From Nitrosomonas marina (lineage in GTDB: Bacteria > Pseudomonadota > Gammaproteobacteria > Burkholderiales > Nitrosomonadaceae): a DNA stretch of 64,000 nt. Below, in pieces: positions 57,170-64,000 of this stretch. The notes beneath the pieces are model-generated. The model searched no databases and was not told where the DNA came from. It was given only the letters and a program-made list of their open reading frames with translations. Each line of letters opens with the position of its first letter. Within the stretch, counting starts at the first letter, position 1. The DNA lies in the NCBI RefSeq assembly GCF_900111605.1, contig NZ_FOIA01000008.1:47110-111109 (forward strand), in the 5' to 3' direction. Both the position numbers and the translations under genes were made by a program.

Positions 57170-59956
57170 ATGAGAAAATCCCTCCCATTAAACCAGCTTT
57201 CATTTCATGAATTTACCAGGCGCCTGAATAGCGAGAATGCGGCTGCAGTTTCGGTGGTGACGCCGAATCGCAGACTCGCTCAGGTGCTGAAAGACAGCTT
57301 TAGCCGAGAACAATCCAATCGCCAGAATGCGGTCTGGCGAACCCCTGATATCCTGCCAATCACTGCGTTTGTTGAACGCATTTATCAAGATGCGGTTTAT
57401 TCTATACATTCCGTAGAAATTCCGTTGTTGCTGACAGTGATCCAGGCGCAAGCGCTGTGGCAAACAATTATTCAGACTTCTGAAACAGGAAGCGAACTGC
57501 TAAATACATCGCAAACAGCCCAATCTGCATATGAAGCTTGGCAGATCGTTCATGCGTGGCGATTAACATCGGACATGCACGCATATTTTCTAAATGACGA
57601 CTGCAGTGCTTTTCAGGAATGGATGGAGCAATATCAGTCTGTACTGAGAGAAAATCAATATATAGATCCGGCATGTTTGGTTGATTTGGTTGTAGAACTT
57701 TATACGCAGATAGAACTCAACCGACCCGATAACCTGTATTGCTACGGTTTTGAATTGCTGACGCCGCAACAGTATTTTTTATTGAGCGAATTACAAGCGC
57801 TGGGCACTGCAGTGCATTGCATTATTCCTCCCTACCTTAATCACCAAAAAATTGGAAACGCTAACATTGCGCGTATGAGTTGCAGAAATACTCAAGAAGA
57901 GATTTTCCAGGCTGCAACATGGGCGCGGTCGAGATTAGAAGCGGATTGTTCTGTATCAATCGGCATCGTTGTGCCCGCACTTACAAATTGCCGAAGCACC
58001 GTTCAGCGGATTTTCCAAGAGGTCATGCAACCTGATGTGCTTGATGCTTTGCCACAGGCGCAGTCGTTGCAAAGAAATCAACCGTTCAATATTTCATTGG
58101 GGCTGCCGCTGACAGCTTATCCTGTGGTTGATCTTGCACTGTCGGTGTTGTCGTTAGTTCAAAGTGGCCTGCCATTTGATTGTGCTAGCAATTTATTGCG
58201 TTCACCGTTTCTCATGGGTGGAGAATCTGAAATGCATCAACGTGCAATGCTTTGTATGCATATGCGTCAACAGGCGGAGCCTTTTGTAACGTTAGAACAA
58301 TTGGTATCACTCTTGCATATAGTATCTCGACAAAGCAGGCAAGATACCGGCAATTGTCAAACACAAAATCCGGTACTCCTTGAAATCTTTACCACATTGC
58401 TTTCGTTCAGCAAGACAGACTTACCGCAGAAATCTCATCATGCGGCCTATGCGAAATTGTTTTTACAAATGCTGCAAATCGTGGGATTTCCTGGTGAACG
58501 TACGCTGGATTCGACGGAATACCAGACAGTTATAAAATGGCAGGAAATCGTGGCCGATTTCGCGACGCTGGATTATGTACTGGAGTCGACCTCATATGCT
58601 GCTGCAGTTGAAAAGCTTAAAGCCGTTGCGGCCAATACGTTGTTTCAACCTCAAACGCCACATACCCCTATTCAAATACTGGGTGTGATGGAAGCTGCCG
58701 GAATGGTGTTCGATCACTTGTGGGTTTTGGGTTTGTCTGAGGACCATTGGCCGATGCCTTCACGTCCTAACCCTTTTCTGCCATACGAACTGCAGAAAAA
58801 AGCGGGCATTCCAATGAAGTCAACAGATGAAGCCCTGAATTATTCGCGCCAATTGCAAAAAAACTGGTTGTGCGGCGCCAAAGAGGTGGTGTTAAGTCAC
58901 CCAAAATTTTCAGATGTAGCAGATGCACAAACGATTGCTCCGAGCTCATTGATCCGAGGAATACCCGAACGGACCACTGCCGTGCAGCACTATAAATTAC
59001 ATCGTGACCTGATTGTTGATACAGCGCGTGTCGAACGTATCATTGACCATCATGTAAATTTATCAAAAGTGCCGAAGGTGAGCGGCGGTACTGCTGTAAT
59101 AAAGGATTATGCAGCATGTCCTTTTCGCGCATGGGCCAGGTATCGTTTGCGTATTATGTATAAAGACAAGCCACATGTGGGGTTAAATGCTCGGGAACGC
59201 GGCTTGCTTGTGCATCGTGTGCTACATCTGCTTTGGCAGGAGCTAAAGTCTAAAGAAACGCTTGATACTGTTTTACAGGCAGACCTTGAAAAGATACTGT
59301 GCAGTATAGCAAATCGTGCAATCGAGGAAATTGGGCAGTGGCGTCCTTGCGCGCTGTCGGAACGGTTTAGGGCGTTAGAGCGCCAACGCTTGATTCATTT
59401 GATGCGTGAGTGGCTGGAGATTGAAAAAAAACGCGACTCGTTTAGTATTGCAGCAACAGAAAAAAAATATATGCTGCAGCTTGGCGATTTGGCATTACAG
59501 GTACGTGTAGATAGAGTGGATAGGCTGGCTAATGGCCAGTTTCTAATTATTGATTACAAAACCCGGTCATATAGTATAAATTCGATGCTCGGTGAGCGTC
59601 TCGATGAACCGCAGTTGCCATTATATCTTGTGATGGCCGAATCCGAAGGACCAACTGTTGCTGGTGTTGCTTTCGCTGCAATAAGTCCTGGGCAAATGGG
59701 TTTCTCGGCTATTGTCAATGAAACAGGATTGCTACCGGGTATCAAAGCATTCAACGAACTTACTGCATGCGCACAATTTTCAACCTGGCATGGACTGACG
59801 ACAAAATGGAGGCAGGATTTAACCGACCTAGCTAATGGTTTTATCAACGGAGACGCCCGTGTATTACCTAAACGCTATCCTTTGACCTGTCAGTATTGTG
59901 ATCTGCACGCACTTTGCCGCATACACGAGCGACTCAAAAACTCAAACGAAGAATGA
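57170..59956 (+). CDS. AddB-like PD-(D/E)XK nuclease, probable DNA repair protein
   Basis: A 928-residue protein that pairs with the next gene in an AddAB/RecBCD-like break-repair complex. The N-terminal two thirds resemble an inactive helicase. The C-terminal nuclease domain has RGLLVHRVLHLLWQ and the catalytic FLIIDYKTRS. Four cysteines of the AddB iron-sulfur type frame that domain: Cys in DYAACPFRAW and three in TCQYCDLHALC. No Walker A motif is apparent. The next gene starts 10 bp after its stop. Confidence 0.87.
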   Translation: MRKSLPLNQLSFHEFTRRLNSENAAAVSVVTPNRRLAQVLKDSFSREQSNRQNAVWRTPDILPITAFVERIYQDAVYSIHSVEIPLLLTVIQAQALWQTIIQTSETGSELLNTSQTAQSAYEAWQIVHAWRLTSDMHAYFLNDDCSAFQEWMEQYQSVLRENQYIDPACLVDLVVELYTQIELNRPDNLYCYGFELLTPQQYFLLSELQALGTAVHCIIPPYLNHQKIGNANIARMSCRNTQEEIFQAATWARSRLEADCSVSIGIVVPALTNCRSTVQRIFQEVMQPDVLDALPQAQSLQRNQPFNISLGLPLTAYPVVDLALSVLSLVQSGLPFDCASNLLRSPFLMGGESEMHQRAMLCMHMRQQAEPFVTLEQLVSLLHIVSRQSRQDTGNCQTQNPVLLEIFTTLLSFSKTDLPQKSHHAAYAKLFLQMLQIVGFPGERTLDSTEYQTVIKWQEIVADFATLDYVLESTSYAAAVEKLKAVAANTLFQPQTPHTPIQILGVMEAAGMVFDHLWVLGLSEDHWPMPSRPNPFLPYELQKKAGIPMKSTDEALNYSRQLQKNWLCGAKEVVLSHPKFSDVADAQTIAPSSLIRGIPERTTAVQHYKLHRDLIVDTARVERIIDHHVNLSKVPKVSGGTAVIKDYAACPFRAWARYRLRIMYKDKPHVGLNARERGLLVHRVLHLLWQELKSKETLDTVLQADLEKILCSIANRAIEEIGQWRPCALSERFRALERQRLIHLMREWLEIEKKRDSFSIAATEKKYMLQLGDLALQVRVDRVDRLANGQFLIIDYKTRSYSINSMLGERLDEPQLPLYLVMAESEGPTVAGVAFAAISPGQMGFSAIVNETGLLPGIKAFNELTACAQFSTWHGLTTKWRQDLTDLANGFINGDARVLPKRYPLTCQYCDLHALCRIHERLKNSNEE

Positions 59957-59966
59957 GAAGTTAATC

Positions 59967-62900
59967 ATGATTAAATCCAAAGATCCGTCCGATGCAACTG
60001 AACGTCTGCGTGCCATTGATCCTGGTTGCTCATTCATTGTCCAGGCACCAGCAGGATCAGGAAAGACTGGTCTGCTGATACAGCGCTATCTTCGACTTCT
60101 GGTCTGTGTCAACGAACCTGAAGAAATTGTGGCTATAACGTTTACTCGCAAAGCTGCAGCAGAAATGCGCGAACGAATTGTCAAAGCGCTGGACGCAGCA
60201 ACTGGAGCAGACCACCCTGGGAATGCCTTTGATAAATTGACGTACGAACTTGCAACTGCGGTCATACTGCATGATCAGAGATCCGGCTGGAAACTGGTTG
60301 AAAATCCCATGCGATTGCGTATACAGACAATAGATGCACTGTGTGCTTCGTTGACACATCAAATGCCTGTGTTGTCAAAATTCGGATCACAACCTGAAGT
60401 ATCGGATACTGTGCATAAGCTATATCGAGAGGCGGCACGTGCGACGATAGCACTGCTTGATCAGGATTCTGATGTGGCAAATGATGTCGCCATATTGCTG
60501 GAACATCTTGATAACGATATTGCACGTATTGAGAGCCTGTTGGCGTCTATGCTGGCACGACGCGACCATTGGCTGCGGCATATTCACGGAAAAAGAAAAA
60601 CACGCGACGAGCTGGAAGCATCTCTAAGAAGCATCCGCAACAAGAAGGTCGCTCAGTTACATCGCTTATTGCCAGATGAGGTGCATCAGGAATTATTGGC
60701 GCTTTTACGATATGCAGCTGCAAACTTAACGGCGGAGCAAAAAACTTCCGTATTGGTTTCGTGTGACGGTCTGGAGAGTCTGCCGAATAATGTCGATCAA
60801 TGCTGTGGGATAGCTGAGTTGTTGCTAAAGACAGACGGTCAATGGCGCGACAGAGTGGATGCAAGGCAGGGCTTCCCGGCAGGAAAAACGAAAATCGAAA
60901 AGGAAACAGCTGGTGCCTGGAAAGAACGCTTCTTGAAGCTCTTGGACCGGCTCAAATCAAATCAGCCACTGCAGCGTCTATTATGCGACATCCGATCTCT
61001 GCCGCCTCCCGCATACAATGAGGCTCAATGGAAAATTCTGGGTACAATCACGCGTTTACTGCCACTCGCGGTGGCGCAGCTGAAAATCATATTTCAAATG
61101 ACAGGGCAGGTGGATTTTACCGAGATCATGCAAAGTGCTCTTGCTGCGCTGGGTGAATCCGAAAAGCCCACAGATCTGGCGCTGGCGCTGGATTACCGTA
61201 TCAAACATATACTTGTCGACGAATTTCAGGATACATCCATCAGTCAGTATCGATTGATAGAGAAATTAATTGCTGGATGGGAACCCGGTGATGGCCGCAG
61301 TTTGTTTGCCGTTGGTGATCCCATGCAGTCGATCTATCGTTTCAGGGAAGCAGAAGTGGGCTTGTTTTTGCAGGCGCGCCAAACAGGAATCGGTCATATC
61401 GACTTGCATCCCATCACGCTTAGAAGCAATTTTCGCTCTCAGCGTGGCATTGTTGACTGGGTTAACGATACTTTCAAACAGATAATGCCCGTTACTGAGG
61501 ATGTCACAGTTGGTGCTGTTACATATGCACCCGCTAGAGCGATGCATGATGCATTGGAAAATGCGGCTGTCACTGTTCATCCCGCGTTTGAAAATGACCG
61601 TGTTGCTGAAGCCGAAAAAGTTTTGGAGGTGATTGTGCGAGCCAGGCAGAGCTATCCGGCAGATTCAATAGCCGTGCTTGTAAGAAATCGCAGTCATTTG
61701 TCTGAAATTGTGGCGTCCTTTCAGTCTTATGGTTTACGTTTTCATGCAGTGGATATTGATGCGCTGAGTCAAAAAACAGTGGTGCAGGATTTATTGATGC
61801 TGACACGGGCTTTATTGGATCCTGCTGATCGGCTGGCATGGCTGGCAATATTGCGTGCGCCCTGGTGTGGTCTTCAGTTAGACGATTTGCAGGCGCTGGT
61901 ATCGATTCAGGCAGTTCAGTCCGGGCTACAATCAGAACAGCAACCTCAAACTATTCTGGAGCTGATCAATGAGAAAGAGGCATACCCTTATCTATCCTGT
62001 GATGGCGCCAAACGTCTGAAAGTTATCGCCAAACTGCTTACACAATGCATCAACAATCGGTACAAACAATCGCTTCGAGCTACAGTTGAAGCGGTTTGGC
62101 TGACATTGGGCGGACCTGGCTGTGTCGAGATACAGCACAGGATGAATTTAATCTCTGAGAATCAAATTCTGCAGTTCAAGCCAGAAAAATTAAAAACGGG
62201 TACATTAAATGACGCCATGGTTTATCTGGACTATCTTGAGGCTCATGAGTGCGCGTGTAACATTACAGATTGGGATGAGTTTGAGGCAGGGTTGTCTAGA
62301 CTTTTTGCAGCACCCGATTCTGAAGCAGGAGATTGTCTGCAGATCATGACCATTCATAAGGCCAAAGGGCTGGAATTTGATACGGTTTTGTTGCCCGGCC
62401 TGGGCTATTCTTCAAGAAATAATGAAAGACAGTTGCTCAGATGGATGGAACAGCCTCGTCAAACACAGCAACCCGATGCTGGTCAAAACTCCATCAGTAC
62501 TAGCGATGTTGATTTGTTTCTGGCGCCAATTCAGAGGTCGGGGAAGGAAAATGATGCTATTAATTCCTGGCTGGAGTCACTGGAACGAGAAAAGGAAGAA
62601 TATGAGGTAGAACGCTTATTGTATGTTGCTGCAACCCGTGCAAAAAAATATTTGCATCTCTTTGGTCATGTGAGTGTGAATGAACAAAATACTAAGTCTG
62701 GTCAATCAATCCCTCTACAACCGAGAGCCGGTAGTCTATTGAATAGACTGTGGCCAGCTGTCGGTGATATTTATATCAATGCTGCTGGGCACAGTAAGGC
62801 GGATAGTACAGAAAGCCTGAAAAGACGGGTTGAATCTGAAGTAAAGATTAATATTGACCAATCTATCATACGATTGGAAAGTGGATGGCAACTACCTGAA

Positions 62901-63521
62901 GCACCTGCGCGAATCGACTGGCAGTCAACCGAAGATACTGGAGAAACGGAGTCTACGGTAGAATTTTCATGGGCTGGGGAAATAGCAAAACGTGTTGGTA
63001 GTGTAGTGCATCGCTGGTTGCAGCAGATAGCAGAGGATAAGCTGCAAGGATGGACTGTTCATCGTATATACACTTTACGTAAGAAAATCATTAATGGATT
63101 GTTAATGAAGGGAATAAACAAAGAAAACGACGTACTTGAGCAGGCAGTCGAGCGAGTTGTTATCGCTTTGATCAACTCAATAACGGATAAGCGCGGGCAA
63201 TGGATCCTGGGTGAGCAGCTTGATGCACAAAATGAGCTCAAATTAACACGTACAATTAATGGTAAAGCTGCTGAATTTGTTATTGACCGTACTTTTTGCG
63301 ACGACCATGGTGTGCGGTGGATTATCGATTATAAAACCAGCAGTCACGAGGGTTCAGGGCTTGAGGAATTTTTGGACAGAGAACAGGAAAGATACACTTA
63401 TCAACTTAACAGCTATGCGGCATTATTTCAGAAATTAGAGAAACGACCCACTTGCCTGGGTTTATATTTCCCGATGATGCCAGGGTGGCGAACATGGGTG
63501 TATTCGGGGAATAATTCTTGA
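59967..63521 (+). CDS. AddA-like UvrD-family helicase/nuclease
   Basis: A 1184-residue superfamily 1 DNA helicase with a C-terminal nuclease. Walker A is IVQAPAGSGKTGLLIQRYL near residue 30, followed by AITFTRKAAAEMRERIVKAL, Walker B HILVDEFQDTSISQYRLIEK, GDPMQSIYRFREAEVGLF, LQIMTIHKAKGLEFDTVLLP and RLLYVAATRAKKYLHLFG. The end carries the nuclease motif RWIIDYKTSSHEG. So both subunits of this pair have a nuclease, as in AddAB. ATG 59967 is preferred, 10 bp after the AddB-like stop, over an upstream overlapping frame. The gene directly precedes the amoC leader. Confidence 0.9.
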   Translation: MIKSKDPSDATERLRAIDPGCSFIVQAPAGSGKTGLLIQRYLRLLVCVNEPEEIVAITFTRKAAAEMRERIVKALDAATGADHPGNAFDKLTYELATAVILHDQRSGWKLVENPMRLRIQTIDALCASLTHQMPVLSKFGSQPEVSDTVHKLYREAARATIALLDQDSDVANDVAILLEHLDNDIARIESLLASMLARRDHWLRHIHGKRKTRDELEASLRSIRNKKVAQLHRLLPDEVHQELLALLRYAAANLTAEQKTSVLVSCDGLESLPNNVDQCCGIAELLLKTDGQWRDRVDARQGFPAGKTKIEKETAGAWKERFLKLLDRLKSNQPLQRLLCDIRSLPPPAYNEAQWKILGTITRLLPLAVAQLKIIFQMTGQVDFTEIMQSALAALGESEKPTDLALALDYRIKHILVDEFQDTSISQYRLIEKLIAGWEPGDGRSLFAVGDPMQSIYRFREAEVGLFLQARQTGIGHIDLHPITLRSNFRSQRGIVDWVNDTFKQIMPVTEDVTVGAVTYAPARAMHDALENAAVTVHPAFENDRVAEAEKVLEVIVRARQSYPADSIAVLVRNRSHLSEIVASFQSYGLRFHAVDIDALSQKTVVQDLLMLTRALLDPADRLAWLAILRAPWCGLQLDDLQALVSIQAVQSGLQSEQQPQTILELINEKEAYPYLSCDGAKRLKVIAKLLTQCINNRYKQSLRATVEAVWLTLGGPGCVEIQHRMNLISENQILQFKPEKLKTGTLNDAMVYLDYLEAHECACNITDWDEFEAGLSRLFAAPDSEAGDCLQIMTIHKAKGLEFDTVLLPGLGYSSRNNERQLLRWMEQPRQTQQPDAGQNSISTSDVDLFLAPIQRSGKENDAINSWLESLEREKEEYEVERLLYVAATRAKKYLHLFGHVSVNEQNTKSGQSIPLQPRAGSLLNRLWPAVGDIYINAAGHSKADSTESLKRRVESEVKINIDQSIIRLESGWQLPEAPARIDWQSTEDTGETESTVEFSWAGEIAKRVGSVVHRWLQQIAEDKLQGWTVHRIYTLRKKIINGLLMKGINKENDVLEQAVERVVIALINSITDKRGQWILGEQLDAQNELKLTRTINGKAAEFVIDRTFCDDHGVRWIIDYKTSSHEGSGLEEFLDREQERYTYQLNSYAALFQKLEKRPTCLGLYFPMMPGWRTWVYSGNNS

Positions 63522-63878
63522 CACAATTTTTTGAGATCCCTATATCGCTGTACCTGGCAATATCAAATTGATAGAGTACTAGGTTGAATTAAGCAACTAA
63601 GACTAAGTAAAGTGCTATATCGAAATTTGAATACCGGATTGGAATATTGAAAACATAAATATTATCCATTAATATACTCAAAGTCCCTATGGTTCGAGTG
63701 GAGATTTTATGACAAATGACTTGACTTTATGGTGTAAGGTCGACTAGCCTGTGGGACGCAGCGTAAGAAGAGTCTTTGTAAGGCGCTTGAGCTGTTGTAA
63801 AAAGAGCAGTACTAATTAATTAGTATTAGAGACAAGAGAAGGTAGTATTAATTAACAAGTAAGTAAGGAGGAATAAAG
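63522..63878. promoter_or_regulatory. Leader and promoter region of amoC
   Basis: About 357 bp without a coding frame. A possible sigma-70 promoter is TTGACT (63721-63726), 18 bases, TAGCCT (63745-63750), which would give a leader of about 120 bases. The leader holds a perfect 16-base palindrome TACTAATTAATTAGTA (63810-63825), a repeat of TAGTATTA at 63821 and 63843, and the ribosome site AAGGAGG (63864-63870), 8 bases before the ATG. Long, regulated leaders before amoC are known in Nitrosomonas; these exact boxes are my inference. Confidence 0.5.
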
Positions 63879-64000
63879 ATGGCAACAACAATGGGAACGA
63901 GCGGTGCTGCGAGTGCTGACTACGACATGTCATTGTGGTACGACTCCAAGTACTACAAGATAGGTCTGGGGCTGATGCTTGCGGTAGCGATATTCTGGAT
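63879..64000 (+). CDS. amoC: Ammonia monooxygenase subunit C (3' end outside window)
   Basis: The first 40 residues are seen: [20 protein letters not shown] and on through [20 protein letters not shown], the first membrane segment. This matches betaproteobacterial AmoC, a subunit of the membrane enzyme that oxidises ammonia to hydroxylamine, the energy-yielding first step. amoA and amoB are expected to follow beyond the window. The AAGGAGG ribosome site is the strongest in the window, as fits a highly expressed enzyme. The gene is cut by the window end. Confidence 0.95.
   Translation, partial: MATTMGTSGAASADYDMSLWYDSKYYKIGLGLMLAVAIFW

Noticed and set aside
1..64000. Stop-codon reassignment as the reason for the in-frame stops in flhC and the EVE gene
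   Set aside because: TGA and TAG end many intact genes in the window at their expected lengths.
1..64000. CRISPR arrays, insertion sequences, prophage, tRNA or rRNA genes
   Set aside because: No regularly spaced repeats, transposase or integrase motifs, or tRNA-like cloverleaf sequences were recognised in the gaps.

Overview
The window reads as a chromosomal segment of an ammonia-oxidising betaproteobacterium of the Nitrosomonas type. The strongest pointer is the last 122 bases, which encode the start of an AmoC ammonia monooxygenase subunit ([20 protein letters not shown]...) behind a strong ribosome-binding site. The surrounding gene orders (bioBFHCD, accBC-prmA, rpsF-priB-rpsR-rplI, purEKC, aspS-nudB, an AddAB-like pair) fit Betaproteobacteria. 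The species cannot be fixed from sequence alone.

Layout. 1-10.5 kb: the 3' part of the pilQ secretin gene, trmL and comF on the minus strand, a compact bioBFHCD operon, then minus-strand nudB, aspS and an fmdB-like gene. 11-13.7 kb: wecB-manC sugar-nucleotide genes. 13.7-19.9 kb: an iron island with a promoter carrying a Fur-like site, overlapping bfd-bfr, an STN-type TonB-dependent receptor, two tandem AT-rich palindromes, and an exported 755-residue protein made of two diverged copies of one roughly 350-residue unit. 19.9-20.8 kb is essentially non-coding. 20.8-25 kb: a PAS-GGDEF cyclase, a guanidine-II (mini-ykkC) riboswitch controlling a Gdx/SugE exporter, a small coiled-coil membrane protein, DoxX, TauE, and an EVE-domain gene broken by an in-frame TAG. 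25-38 kb: housekeeping genes (sppA, aroQ, accBC, prmA, metH, trpGDC). 38-49.5 kb: the S6/PriB/S18/L9 operon with a clear terminator, putA, a degenerate REC-GGDEF-EAL protein, flhD and an flhC broken by an in-frame TGA, aspC and uvrB. 49.5-57 kb: nrfJ-like, a SPOUT methyltransferase, sodB-hisG-hisD, an orphan exbD, purEKC, fdxA. 57-63.5 kb: an AddB-like/AddA-like recombination pair, then the amoC leader and start.

How the parts work together. The biotin genes supply the cofactor for AccB, loaded by AccC. The 13.7-19.9 kb block looks like iron uptake (receptor, exported duplicated protein) next to iron storage and release (Bfr/Bfd). The degenerate c-di-GMP-type protein lies directly before flhDC, the flagellar master regulator, whose flhC copy is interrupted, so motility control from this locus may be lost or decaying.

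Most worth a second look: (1) the guanidine riboswitch with a visible anti-Shine-Dalgarno switch; (2) the duplicated exported protein, its receptor neighbour and the tandem palindromes, the best candidate here for an undescribed system; (3) the two genes (EVE, flhC) each interrupted by one in-frame stop inside otherwise well-kept coding sequence; (4) bioC and bioD in one frame, separated only by TAG.
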